A stretch of 52,321 nt of DNA from contig CADCVR010000080.1 of assembly GCA_902806205.1 (NCBI GenBank), positions 1 to 52,321 of the forward strand, given 5' to 3'. This document shows positions 8,719 to 16,286 of this stretch, in pieces (the stretch's first letter is position 1; every line of letters starts with the position of its first letter). The translations under genes and the position numbers were made by a program. The stretch comes from an uncultured Solirubrobacteraceae bacterium (GTDB taxonomy: Bacteria > Actinomycetota > Thermoleophilia > Solirubrobacterales > Solirubrobacteraceae). Below the pieces are notes generated by a model, which was given only the letters and a program-made list of their open reading frames with translations, made no database searches and had not been told where the DNA came from.

Positions 8719-9411
8719 ATGCTCCACCGCCCACTTCTCCCTCTCGCGCTGCTGTGCGCCGCACTCTGCGTCGCCACCCCCAGCGCCGTGGCCGCTGGTC
8801 GGGGCGACGCGCGCGCCTTCGCCAAGGCGACCCTGGCCTTCGACCTCGCGCGCGGGAACGCCATCGGCCGCGCCGAGCGCCGCGGCGACACGCGCCGGCG
8901 CAATGCACTCGGTTGCCTCGACACGCTGCGTGCCGCGCCGGCCGAGCGCCGCGAGGAGCTCTTCGGTCTCTACGTCGCCTGGGTGAGCGCGGGGTACTTC
9001 GCCGAGGACGAGCCGATCTTCACCCGCTGGGTGCGCTCGCTCAAGCGGGTCTCCACCTCCGACCCAGCGCTGCGCCGGGCGCGGATCAGCCTCGGCCGCC
9101 AGCTCGAGGTCGCTCGCAGGACCTACGGGCAGGGCCGCCGGTTCTGCTCACCCGTGGTGGCGTGGGCGCAAGCGGGCTGGTCGGACGCGGCCACCCCGGC
9201 TCCCGTGCGGCGGCTGCGAGAGCTCAAAGCCCGCGCGGGCTCCGCGCGCCCGGCCGCCGGCGTCAACGCCGCCGCCGGCGTGCTGCGCTCGAGCGGCGGC
9301 GAGGGCGGCAAGCTGGCGGCCTCCGTCCTGCGGGAGGGGATCGACGAGCCCGACGAGCGGGTGATCCAGGGCGACGACCCGATCGTCGCCCTGCTCGCCG
9401 ACGGCATCTGA
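8719..9411 (+). CDS. exported unknown protein (230 aa)
   Basis: A 230-residue protein with a clear Sec signal peptide: MLHRPLLPLALLCAALCVA and a likely AVAAG cleavage site near residue 27. The mature part is rich in Ala and Arg and mostly helical, with two conserved-looking cysteines (NALGCLDTL and RRFCSPVVAW) that could form a disulfide. I recognise no family or active site. The ATG at 8719 was chosen because it opens straight into the signal peptide; the frame is open further upstream without a plausible start. It is divergent from the winged-helix regulator gene across a 175-bp gap. Confidence 0.78.
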   Translation: MLHRPLLPLALLCAALCVATPSAVAAGRGDARAFAKATLAFDLARGNAIGRAERRGDTRRRNALGCLDTLRAAPAERREELFGLYVAWVSAGYFAEDEPIFTRWVRSLKRVSTSDPALRRARISLGRQLEVARRTYGQGRRFCSPVVAWAQAGWSDAATPAPVRRLRELKARAGSARPAAGVNAAAGVLRSSGGEGGKLAASVLREGIDEPDERVIQGDDPIVALLADGI

Positions 9412-9460
9412 TCTGAGAAGCTGTTGCATGACGAGCAGTGCGCGGAGGACACCGCCTGGC
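9412..9460. repeat. 49-bp intergenic stretch resembling 45243-45291
   Basis: Aligned without gaps, this stretch matches 45243-45291 at 37 of 49 positions, starting with an identical TCTGAGAAGCT. Both copies begin at the end of an upstream gene. Its nature is unknown. Confidence 0.35.
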
Positions 9461-9482
9461 AGGGCCCGAGCGGCAGCTGCCG

Positions 9483-10739
9483 TCAGTCCAGCGGCTCGAG
9501 CCGCCTAGGGGCGCCGTGGGCCGCGAGCACCTCGGGCAGCACGACCGATCCGTCGGCGCGCTGGCCGTTCTCCGTCAGCGCGATCAGGGTGCGCCCCACG
9601 GCCACGGCGGTGCCGTTGAGCGTGTGCACCACGGCGGGCCTGCCCGTCGCCTCGCGGAAGCGCACGTTGAGTCGCCGCGCCTGGAAGTCGGTGGTGTTCG
9701 ACGTCGAGGTGAGCTCGCGGTACTGCCCCTGACCCGGGAGCCAGGCCTCGCAGTCGTACTTCTTGGCGGCGCTCGCGCCGAGGTCGTCCACCCCGATGTT
9801 CACGACGCGATAGGGAATCCGCAGCTCGGTGAGGATCTCCTCCTCGATCGCGAGCAGCCGCTCGTGCTCCGCGGCGCTCTCGTCGGGGTGGACGAAGCTG
9901 AACATCTCGACTTTGTCGAACTGGTGCACGCGGAAGATGCCGCGCGTGTCGCGGCCCGCGGTGCCCGCCTCCCGGCGAAAGCACGGGGAGAAGCCCGCGT
10001 AACGCCGCGGGAGGGTCGCCGCGGCGAGGATCTCCCCCGCGTGCAGCGAGGCGAGCGCGACCTCGCTCGTCCCCGCGAGGTACAGCTCGTCGGCGGGCAG
10101 GTGGTAGATCTGCTGCTCGGTGTCGGGCAGGAAGCCCGTGCCGTAGAGCGCCTCCTCGCGCACGAGGACCGGCGGGACGACGGGCTCGAAACCGTGCCGC
10201 TCGAGCTTGCGCAGCGTCCACTGGACCAGGGCGAGCTCCAGGAAGACGAGATCTCCGCGCAGGTAGGCGAACCGGGAGCCGCTCAGGCGCGCGCCGCGCT
10301 CCATGTCCACGCGCGCGCCTGCGAGGGCCAGGTGGTCCTGCGGCGAGAAGTCGAGCACCGGGACCTCGCCGACTTCGCGGATCACCTCGTCCGCAGGAGC
10401 AGCCGTGGGGTCGGGGATGTTGGGCAGCAGCGCGAGCGACGCCAGCAGCCGGCGGTCGGCGTCGGCGGCCTGCGCGGTCCGCAGCTTGACCTCCGTGGCG
10501 AGCTCGCGTGCGGCCGCGATCGCCGCGCCCGCGTCCTCGCCGGCGTTCTGCGCGGCGGCGATCGCCCGGGCGTCCTCCTTCTGCCGCGCCCGGAGTGTCT
10601 CCGCGGCCTCGGTGGCGCCGCGGCGCTCGGCGTCGAGCGCCAGGAGGGCGTCCACGGCGCCCGGGTCCACGTCGCCGCGACGGGCGAGCCCCTCGCGCAC
10701 GGCGTCGGGGTCGGAGCGGATCAGCCGGAGATCGAGCAT
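9483..10739 (-). CDS. serS: seryl-tRNA synthetase
   Basis: A 418-residue class II aminoacyl-tRNA synthetase that charges tRNA-Ser with serine. The N-terminal 100 residues form the usual long antiparallel coiled-coil arm that binds the long variable arm of tRNA-Ser. The catalytic core has the TSEVAL substrate loop near 225, motif 2 (FRREAGTAGRDTRGIFR) at about 250 and motif 3 (LNGTAVAVGRTLIALTENGQ) at about 370. Length is normal. The ATG at 10739 is preceded by TAGGCT 9 nt upstream and no Shine-Dalgarno. A cognate tRNA-Ser gene lies at 1699-1785 in the same window. Confidence 0.98.
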   Translation of the reverse strand: MLDLRLIRSDPDAVREGLARRGDVDPGAVDALLALDAERRGATEAAETLRARQKEDARAIAAAQNAGEDAGAAIAAARELATEVKLRTAQAADADRRLLASLALLPNIPDPTAAPADEVIREVGEVPVLDFSPQDHLALAGARVDMERGARLSGSRFAYLRGDLVFLELALVQWTLRKLERHGFEPVVPPVLVREEALYGTGFLPDTEQQIYHLPADELYLAGTSEVALASLHAGEILAAATLPRRYAGFSPCFRREAGTAGRDTRGIFRVHQFDKVEMFSFVHPDESAAEHERLLAIEEEILTELRIPYRVVNIGVDDLGASAAKKYDCEAWLPGQGQYRELTSTSNTTDFQARRLNVRFREATGRPAVVHTLNGTAVAVGRTLIALTENGQRADGSVVLPEVLAAHGAPRRLEPLD

Positions 10740-10748
10740 CGGCGCCGG

Positions 10749-10754
10749 AGCCTA
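10749..10754 (-). promoter_or_regulatory. putative -10 box of serS
   Basis: Read on the minus strand, TAGGCT lies 9 nt before the serS ATG, so a leader of only a few nt or none is expected. The sequence just upstream carries CAACAGTCTCC, which resembles 34228-34247. Confidence 0.5.
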
Positions 10755-10839
10755 GGAGACTGTTGGAATGTCCGCGCGGTCGCGTGGAGCCGCGTCGGGC
10801 CGTGAGGGCGGTTCTCGGGAGCCGGGGACGGCCGGCGGA

Positions 10840-11259
10840 CTACCGGGCGCTGTCGCGCGCCTTGTTCTCGTCGTCGGTCCGGTTCTTCTGCGCCTCCACG
10901 CCTGAGTACTTCGCGAGGAACGCCGCGACGTCGGCCGCATCCTTGCCCACGACGATGTTCTCGGGCATGATCGCGCCCGAGTACCCGCCGTTGCGGAGTG
11001 CGTAGAGGACGTTCTCGTCTGTCACCTTGCGCACGTCGAAGTTCGGGCCGTCGACGCGCTCGCGGTCGGTGAGGTCCGAGGTGCTGCCCTCGCCGCTGAC
11101 CGTGCCGAGCGTGTGGCAGCCGTTACAGCGCTGCGTGAACAGCTCGGCGCCACGCTTGACCGCGGCGGACTCGTTCGCCGGGAGGCCGCTCGAGTCGCCG
11201 CAAGCCGTGACCGCCACGGCGGCGGTGAGGGCGACAGCAGAGGTGAGAACCCGGCGCAT
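10840..11259 (-). CDS. c-type cytochrome lipoprotein
   Basis: A 139-residue single-haem cytochrome c. A lipoprotein signal (MRRVLTSAVALTAAVAVTAC) puts the lipidated cysteine at residue 20. The haem motif CNGCH lies near 45, and the methionine ligand is probably in YSGAIMPENIV near 100, as in class I cytochromes. It would be anchored outside the membrane and pass electrons in the aerobic chain. The ATG at 11259 is chosen because TATGCT sits 10 nt upstream; the alternative ATG at 11274 would lie at the predicted transcription start. It is divergent from a cupredoxin lipoprotein gene and 1.5 kb from the complex I genes, so the two could be redox partners. Confidence 0.92.
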   Translation of the reverse strand: MRRVLTSAVALTAAVAVTACGDSSGLPANESAAVKRGAELFTQRCNGCHTLGTVSGEGSTSDLTDRERVDGPNFDVRKVTDENVLYALRNGGYSGAIMPENIVVGKDAADVAAFLAKYSGVEAQKNRTDDENKARDSAR

Positions 11260-11269
11260 GACGGCGCAG

Positions 11270-11275
11270 AGCATA
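11270..11275 (-). promoter_or_regulatory. putative -10 box of the cytochrome c gene
   Basis: TATGCT on the minus strand lies 10 nt before the ATG at 11259, with no Shine-Dalgarno between them. Confidence 0.45.
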
Positions 11276-11299
11276 CGAAACGGCCATCATGACGGGGTG

Positions 11300-11710
11300 A
11301 TGCCTCCCGCTCCACGCGCCATCCTCGCCCTGCTCGGCGCGGCGGCACTGATCGCGGGCTGCGGTGGCGGTGCCCCCGATCCGGTGACCGACCGCGACGC
11401 GACGCTGCAGTTGCGACTCGACGAGTACCGCATCATCCCCGCGGCGATCAAGGTCCGCTCCGGCCGGATCCGCATCGTCGCGCGCAACCGCGGCGTGCTG
11501 ACCCACAACGTGAAGGTCGAGGAGGCCACCAACCGGGAGGGCGCGACGCCGATCGACTACGGCGGGACAGCGACCATGCAGCCGGGGCAGAGTGCTCCGG
11601 GCGTCACCCTCCGCCTCTTTCCGGGGCGCTATCGCCTCGTGTGCACGATCGGCAACCACGAGAACCTCGGGCAGTACGCCGAGCTCCAGGTCACCGCGGC
11701 GGACTCGTAG
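11300..11710 (+). CDS. cupredoxin-like lipoprotein
   Basis: A 136-residue protein. The lipobox is LIAGC near residue 22, so it is a membrane-anchored lipoprotein. The remaining 110 residues look like a plastocyanin-type beta sandwich: EYRIIPAAIKVRSGRIRI, then LTHNVKVEE with a candidate copper histidine near 69, and the C-terminal copper loop CTIGNHENLGQY with Cys115 and His120. Most members have Met five residues after the second His; here that place is Gln125, as in stellacyanins. A role as a copper electron carrier or copper binder is inferred. The flavin reductase gene follows after 4 nt, and the cytochrome c gene is divergent. Confidence 0.82.
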   Translation: MPPAPRAILALLGAAALIAGCGGGAPDPVTDRDATLQLRLDEYRIIPAAIKVRSGRIRIVARNRGVLTHNVKVEEATNREGATPIDYGGTATMQPGQSAPGVTLRLFPGRYRLVCTIGNHENLGQYAELQVTAADS

Positions 11711-11714
11711 GCCC

Positions 11715-12191
11715 ATGGCCGTCGATCCCCTCGCGTACCGCGCGGCCATCGGCCACTTCGCCACCGGGGTGGCGGTGGTCACCTGCGACGGGCCCGGCGG
11801 CCCTTCGGGCCTGACGACGAACGCCGTCTCGTCGCTCAGCCTCCAGCCGCTGCTGCTGCTCGTCTGCTTCGACAACACGTCGCGGACGCTCGGGGCAGTC
11901 CGCGGCGCGGGGCGCTTCGCGGTCAACGTGCTGCGCGCGGGCCAGGAGGAGCTCGCGGCCGTCTTTGCCTCCAAACGCGTCCAGGCCGAGAAGTTCGAGG
12001 CCGTCACCCATCGCATCGAGCACGCGGTCCCGGTCCTCGACGACGCGCTGGCCTGGATCGCGTGCGACGTCGACGAGCTGCACCCCGCCGGCGACCACAC
12101 GATCGGGATCGGCGCCGTGACCGCGGTCTGGAGCGCTCCGGGGGAGCCCGAGCCGCTCTTGTTCTACCGCGGGTCCTTCGCCGCGCCCTGA
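11715..12191 (+). CDS. flavin reductase domain protein (HpaC-like)
   Basis: A 158-residue protein of the FMN-binding split-barrel flavin reductase family. It starts with the typical YRAAIGHFATGVAVVT, followed by GPSGLTTNAVSSLSLQP, NTSRT and GRFAVNVL, and ends with the usual PLLFYRGSF. Such enzymes reduce FMN or FAD with NAD(P)H for a partner monooxygenase, or act as flavoproteins themselves; no monooxygenase gene is adjacent. The ATG at 11715 follows the cupredoxin stop by 4 nt, so the two are probably co-transcribed. Confidence 0.88.
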   Translation: MAVDPLAYRAAIGHFATGVAVVTCDGPGGPSGLTTNAVSSLSLQPLLLLVCFDNTSRTLGAVRGAGRFAVNVLRAGQEELAAVFASKRVQAEKFEAVTHRIEHAVPVLDDALAWIACDVDELHPAGDHTIGIGAVTAVWSAPGEPEPLLFYRGSFAAP

Positions 12192-12226
12192 GCGGGCCTG
12201 ATCGAATCGCCCGATCGTCGCGCGAG

Positions 12227-12661
12227 CTAACCCGTCCCCGCCGCGCGGAGCGCGAGGAACGCCACGACGAGCGCGGCGACGGCCATCACGCCGAGCTCCC
12301 TGCGAAGGATCTGGCGCACGACGGAGTGCTGTTCGGCTTCGGGCCGGCCGGCGAGCGCCGCGGCGCTCGGGAGCCCCCGGGCGTCGAGCACCGTCTGCGC
12401 GCTGGCGATGCGCAGCTGCTCGGCGACGACGTTGACCGCGACCGGCAGCGCCGCGTAGAGCAGGAACAGCCCGTCCTCGGGCCCGTCCCCCACGGCCGCC
12501 AGCACCGCGGAGTAGAGCGCGAAGACGACCGCGATCGCCTGCGCGGCGCGCAGCGCCGGCCAGAACCGGCGCGTCGGCTCCACCCGATACCAGCGTAGGG
12601 CGCCGTAGAGGCCGACGCCGAGGTTCACCGCGGCGGTCGCGAGGGCGAGGGCCAGGGTCAA
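12227..12661 (-). CDS. small membrane protein of unknown function
   Basis: A 144-residue protein with about four hydrophobic segments ([53 protein letters not shown] and a C-terminal [14 protein letters not shown]). A helical cytoplasmic loop ([20 protein letters not shown]) separates the third and fourth. The start is set at TTG 12661 because GGAG lies 8 nt upstream and the membrane segment begins at once. An ATG at 12721 is in frame but would run into the nuoA promoter region. Family not recognised. It is divergent from the complex I operon, with 68 bp between starts. Confidence 0.65.
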   Translation of the reverse strand: MTLALALATAAVNLGVGLYGALRWYRVEPTRRFWPALRAAQAIAVVFALYSAVLAAVGDGPEDGLFLLYAALPVAVNVVAEQLRIASAQTVLDARGLPSAAALAGRPEAEQHSVVRQILRRELGVMAVAALVVAFLALRAAGTG

Positions 12662-12714
12662 CCCGTCGACTCCAGGCGAGCCTCGGTGGGTGGCACCGGG
12701 TCGCAAGTCCGCGC

Positions 12715-12720
12715 TATACA
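12715..12720 (+). promoter_or_regulatory. putative -10 box of the nuo operon
   Basis: TATACA, followed by T, lies 9 nt before the nuoA ATG, and no Shine-Dalgarno separates them. No convincing -35 is seen. This suggests a near-leaderless start of the long nuo transcript. Confidence 0.35.
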
Positions 12721-12729
12721 TGTCATCTG

Positions 12730-13092
12730 ATGCTGCGAAGCTACCTGCCCGCCATCGTCTTCCTCGTCCTCGGCGGAGGTATCGGCGTGGTGTTCGCCTG
12801 CCTCAACCGGCTGCTCGGCCCCAGCCGCAAGAAGGTCCGCAAGAGCACCGACGACCCGTACGAGTGCGGCCTGCCGTCGGAGGTGCAGCAGGGCTTCCGC
12901 TTCGGGATCAGCTTCTACCTGATCGCGATGCTGTTCATCCTCTTCGACATCGAGACGATCTTCCTGTACCCCGTGGCCGTGCAGCTGCGGGCGTTCGGAA
13001 CGTTCGCCCTGATCGAGATCGGCGTGTTCATCTTCCTGCTGATGGTGGCCTTCGTGTACGTCTGGAGAAGAGGAGCGCTCGAATGGAGGTGA
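12730..13092 (+). CDS. nuoA: NADH-quinone oxidoreductase subunit A
   Basis: A 120-residue membrane subunit of complex I with three membrane helices. The family core is clear: DPYECGLPS near 44, then [20 protein letters not shown] with the acidic loop residues, then FLYPVAV. It sits next to NuoH and NuoJ at the quinone-site junction. It is the first gene of the cluster and overlaps nuoB by 10 nt. No Shine-Dalgarno precedes the ATG. Confidence 0.97.
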   Translation: MLRSYLPAIVFLVLGGGIGVVFACLNRLLGPSRKKVRKSTDDPYECGLPSEVQQGFRFGISFYLIAMLFILFDIETIFLYPVAVQLRAFGTFALIEIGVFIFLLMVAFVYVWRRGALEWR

Positions 13093-13787
13093 CCCGCCAG
13101 AAGGTGGGCGGAGGTGAACGCCCGTCCCCGGAGTCGATGCGGGACTTCCGCTCGCGCCAGCTCACCGCGCGGCAGCTGCTCACGGGTGACCTCGAGGGTG
13201 CCGAGCTCGAGGAGCACGCCGAGAGCGGCATCCTGACCACCACGATGGAGCGGGCCGCCAAGTGGTCGGCGGGCAACGCCTTCATGCCCGCGACGTTCGG
13301 CCTGGCCTGCTGCGCGATCGAGATGATCAGCACGGTCGCCGCCCGCACGGACATCGCCCGCTTCGGCTTCGAGGCGTTCCGCGCGTCCCCGCGCCAGGCC
13401 GACCTGCTCATCCTGTCGGGCCGCGTGTCGATCAAGATGGCGCCCGTCGTCCGCCGCATCTACGACCAGATGCTCGAGCCCAAGTGGGCGATCGCGATGG
13501 GCGCGTGCTCTTCGTCGATGGGCGTCTTCAACAACTACGCGATCGTCCCGGCCGACAAGTTCATGCCCGTCGACGTCCACGTGCCCGGCTGCCCGCCGCG
13601 CCCCGAGGCGCTGCTGCACGGCATCCTCAAGCTCCGGGCGATGGTCCACGACGACCCCACGCTGGGCTGGCGCGAGCGCCACGGCGCCGAGCGCACGATC
13701 GAGGTGCTTCCCGACGAGGGTGAGGCGCTGCGCCGGCAGTTCGCCGAGAACGTGCCGGGCGCGACGGAGCACGGGCAGAATGCCTGA
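13083..13787 (+). CDS. nuoB: NADH-quinone oxidoreductase subunit B
   Basis: A 234-residue subunit that holds the last iron-sulfur cluster, N2, which hands electrons to quinone. The cysteine ligands are in place: the adjacent pair in GLACCAIEM (76, 77), GACSSSMG (about 141) and VPGCPPRPE (about 170). The N-terminal 50 residues before [11 protein letters not shown] are a hydrophilic extension, and so is the C-terminal tail (TEHGQNA). The start lies inside the nuoA end, which implies translational coupling, and the end overlaps nuoC by 8 nt. Confidence 0.97.
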   Translation: MEVTRQKVGGGERPSPESMRDFRSRQLTARQLLTGDLEGAELEEHAESGILTTTMERAAKWSAGNAFMPATFGLACCAIEMISTVAARTDIARFGFEAFRASPRQADLLILSGRVSIKMAPVVRRIYDQMLEPKWAIAMGACSSSMGVFNNYAIVPADKFMPVDVHVPGCPPRPEALLHGILKLRAMVHDDPTLGWRERHGAERTIEVLPDEGEALRRQFAENVPGATEHGQNA

Positions 13788-14289
13788 TGCGACGGGCCTC
13801 GAGCTCCTTGCGGGCGAGATCGGCGACGCCGCGCCCGACGCGATCCTCGGCACCCTGCACTTCCGCGGCCAGGCGACCCTCCTCGCGCATCCGCGCCATG
13901 TCCGCTCCGTGCTCGAGCGGCTCCGCGCCGCCGGGTACGCGAACCTCATGAGCGTGCACGGGGTCGACTACTACCCGGAGGAGCCGCGGCTCGGGGTCAT
14001 CTATGAGCTGCTCGACCGCGGGCGCCGCGACCGCGTCCGCGTGAAGGTCCGCGTGCACACCGAGGATCCGCACGTGCCGTCGGTCACTCCGGAGTGGCCC
14101 ACGGCCAACCACCACGAGCGCGAGGCCTACGACATGTTCGGCGTCGTCTTCGACGACCACCCGGACCTGCGGCGCATCCTGATGCCAGAGGACTACGAGG
14201 GCCACCCCCAGCGCCGCGACTTCCCCGTCGGCGGCGAGCCCGTCATCTTCACCAAGGACGCTGGCACCCGGCAGGACTACACCCAGTGA
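13780..14289 (+). CDS. nuoC: NADH-quinone oxidoreductase subunit C
   Basis: A 169-residue peripheral-arm subunit (30-kDa type). Family signatures are [20 protein letters not shown] and the C-terminal [20 protein letters not shown], then [20 protein letters not shown]. It contacts NuoD and does not carry cofactors. It is separate from nuoD rather than fused as in enterobacteria. The ATG lies inside nuoB (8-nt overlap). A 36-nt gap with a micro-ORF separates it from nuoD. Confidence 0.96.
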   Translation: MPDATGLELLAGEIGDAAPDAILGTLHFRGQATLLAHPRHVRSVLERLRAAGYANLMSVHGVDYYPEEPRLGVIYELLDRGRRDRVRVKVRVHTEDPHVPSVTPEWPTANHHEREAYDMFGVVFDDHPDLRRILMPEDYEGHPQRRDFPVGGEPVIFTKDAGTRQDYTQ

Positions 14290-14302
14290 TAGGAGCCTGT
14301 CC

Positions 14303-14329
14303 ATGAACCCACGCGACCCGGCCGCATGA
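14303..14329 (+). CDS. 8-codon micro-ORF between nuoC and nuoD (putative)
   Basis: AGGAG at 14291-14295 lies 7 nt before ATG 14303, which opens the frame MNPRDPAA and stops at TGA 14327-14329. That stop overlaps the nuoD ATG (14326-14328) in an ATGA junction, the same junction used between most nuo genes. The nuoD start has no Shine-Dalgarno of its own. The simplest reading is that ribosomes load on the micro-ORF and restart at nuoD. Translation is inferred from the arrangement only. Confidence 0.4.
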   Translation: MNPRDPAA

Positions 14330-15600
14330 GCGCGATCGACGCATCCCGCCCGACGTCGGCCTACCGCGAGATGGAGGCGAGCGTCGAGCTGTCGCCGCTG
14401 AAGACCCCGCCCGCCGTGGACGGTGCCGCGCCCGACCAGGAGCTGCTCACCCTGAACATGGGGCCGCACCACCCGGCCACCCACGGGGTGCTGCGGCTGC
14501 TCGTGACGCTGGAGGGCGAGGTCGTGCGCGACCTCAAGCCGATCATCGGCTACGTCCACACGGGCATCGAGAAGACCGCCGAGGACAAGGCGTACTGGAA
14601 GGCCATCCCCGTCGTGGAGCGGATGGACTACCTCGCGTACTTCTTCAACGCCTACGCCTTCTGCGGCGCGACGGAGACCCTGCTGGATCTGGAGGTGCCC
14701 AAGCGCGCGCAGTACCTGCGGGTCATCCACATGGAGCTCAACCGCATCATGAGCCACCTCGTGTGGCTCGGCACGAGCGCGCTGGACCTCGGCGCCATGT
14801 CGATGCTCTGGTACTCCTTCCGCGAGAAGGAGCTGATCCTCGACCTGTTCGAGTACTCCACCGGGGCGCGCATGCACACGCGCTACTTCCAGGTCGGGGG
14901 CGTCATCGAGGACGTCCCCGCCGGCTGGGCCGAGAAGGTCCTGGAGTTCTGCGCGCTCATGCCCGGGCGCGTCGACCAGTACGGCGACCTGCTCAACAAG
15001 AACGAGATCGTGCTTCAGCGGCTGCGCAACGTCTGCCCGCTCTCCGAGGAGGAGCTCCTCGCGCTCGGCGTCACCGGCCCGCTGCTGCGCGCCTCGGGCA
15101 ACCCGTGGGACCTGCGCAAGGCGATGCCGTACTGCTCCTATGAGGACTTCGACTTCAAGATCCCCGTCGGCACCGAAGGGGACAATTACGACCGCTTCGC
15201 CGTGCGCATGCAGGAGATGAAGGAGTCGGTGAAGATCATCGAGCAGGCGGTGCACGCCCTGCCTCAGGGGCCCGTCATGGTCGACGACCGCAAGGTCGCC
15301 CTGCCGCCGCGCCATGAGCTGGCCACCTCGATGGAAGCGCTGATCCACCACTTCAAGCTCGTGACCGAGGGCTTCCGCGTGCCGCCCGGCGAGGTCTACT
15401 TCCCGGTCGAGGGGCCGCGCGGCGAGTACGGCTGCTTCGTGCGCTCCGACGGCTCGAGCAAGCCGGCCCGCGTCCACATGCGCGATCCCTCCTTCGTGAA
15501 CCTGCAGGCGACCAACGCCATGGTCAAGGACTCCTACATCGCCGACCTCATCGCCACCCTGGCGATGATCGACCCGGTGCTCGGCGGGATCGACCGATGA
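14326..15600 (+). CDS. nuoD: NADH-quinone oxidoreductase subunit D
   Basis: A 424-residue subunit of the 49-kDa family, which forms the quinone-binding cavity with NuoB and NuoH. Signatures are NMGPHHPATHGVLRLL near 44 with the quinone-site His region, then IGYVHTGIEKTAE, ELNRIMSHL and the C-terminal segment ending DPVLGGIDR. The N-terminal 40 residues are a variable leader. The start overlaps the stop of an upstream 8-codon frame. The stop overlaps the nuoE ATG (ATGA). Confidence 0.98.
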   Translation: MSAIDASRPTSAYREMEASVELSPLKTPPAVDGAAPDQELLTLNMGPHHPATHGVLRLLVTLEGEVVRDLKPIIGYVHTGIEKTAEDKAYWKAIPVVERMDYLAYFFNAYAFCGATETLLDLEVPKRAQYLRVIHMELNRIMSHLVWLGTSALDLGAMSMLWYSFREKELILDLFEYSTGARMHTRYFQVGGVIEDVPAGWAEKVLEFCALMPGRVDQYGDLLNKNEIVLQRLRNVCPLSEEELLALGVTGPLLRASGNPWDLRKAMPYCSYEDFDFKIPVGTEGDNYDRFAVRMQEMKESVKIIEQAVHALPQGPVMVDDRKVALPPRHELATSMEALIHHFKLVTEGFRVPPGEVYFPVEGPRGEYGCFVRSDGSSKPARVHMRDPSFVNLQATNAMVKDSYIADLIATLAMIDPVLGGIDR

Positions 15601-16286
15601 GCCACGGGACCCAGGAGGAGCCGGCGCCGACGGGCGACCTGACGCTCGGCCAGCACGTCGGCTCGGGCGAGGTGCCGCGGTATCAGGGCGGCTCGCGCAC
15701 CCCGGGCTGGGACGACGCGGTCGACCTGACCAAGGACCCCGCCGTCATCCCCGACCCGGCGACCGTCCACGTGCCCGAGGAACTGCGCGCCGAGATCGAG
15801 GCGCACATGGCCAAGTACCCCGACGAGCGCTCGGCCGCCATCCCTGCGCTGATGGCCGCCCAGAGGCGCCACGTCTGGTGCTCCCCGGAGGCCATCGAGC
15901 AGGTTGCCTGCGTCATGCGCCTGACTCCGGGCTATCTCGTGGCCGTCGCGAGCTTCTACGACATGCTCGAGACCAGCCCGGTCGGTCGCCATCGGGTGTA
16001 CGTCTGCACGAACATCTCCTGCTCGCTGCGCGGTGCCGACGCGCTGCTGGAGAGGGTCGTGGAGGAGGTCGGCGACGACCCCGACTTCAACGTGCGCAGC
16101 TTCGAGTGTCTCGGAGCGTGCGACATCGCGCCGATGGCCTCCGTCGACGACGTCTACGTCGGTCCGGTGGAGCTCGACGACGTGCCGGCGCTCATCGGAC
16201 AGGTCCGGTCGGGCGCCGAGGTGCTCCCGGAGAAGCAGATCCTCCGTCGCAAGTCCGTCGACCCGAACGCGGGGAGCACCTCATGA
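15597..16286 (+). CDS. nuoE: NADH-quinone oxidoreductase subunit E
   Basis: A 229-residue thioredoxin-like subunit (24-kDa type) with the 2Fe-2S cluster N1a near the NADH site. The four ligands are Cys137 and Cys142 in CTNISC and Cys171 and Cys175 in CLGAC. A hydrophilic N-terminal extension of about 55 residues precedes the first family helix (VPEELRAEIEAHMAKYP), making it longer than the usual 160-170 residues. The start overlaps nuoD and the end overlaps nuoF, both as ATGA. Confidence 0.97.
   Translation: MSHGTQEEPAPTGDLTLGQHVGSGEVPRYQGGSRTPGWDDAVDLTKDPAVIPDPATVHVPEELRAEIEAHMAKYPDERSAAIPALMAAQRRHVWCSPEAIEQVACVMRLTPGYLVAVASFYDMLETSPVGRHRVYVCTNISCSLRGADALLERVVEEVGDDPDFNVRSFECLGACDIAPMASVDDVYVGPVELDDVPALIGQVRSGAEVLPEKQILRRKSVDPNAGSTS

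Noticed and set aside
9412-9482. Possible signal recognition particle RNA downstream of serS
   Set aside because: SRP RNA genes can lie near serS, but the conserved GGAAGGAAGCA-type core is absent and the stretch is too short.
14288-14310. AGGAGCCTGTCCATGAAC between nuoC and nuoD as another copy of the CTGTTG motif
   Set aside because: It is better explained as Shine-Dalgarno plus start codon of the 8-codon frame.
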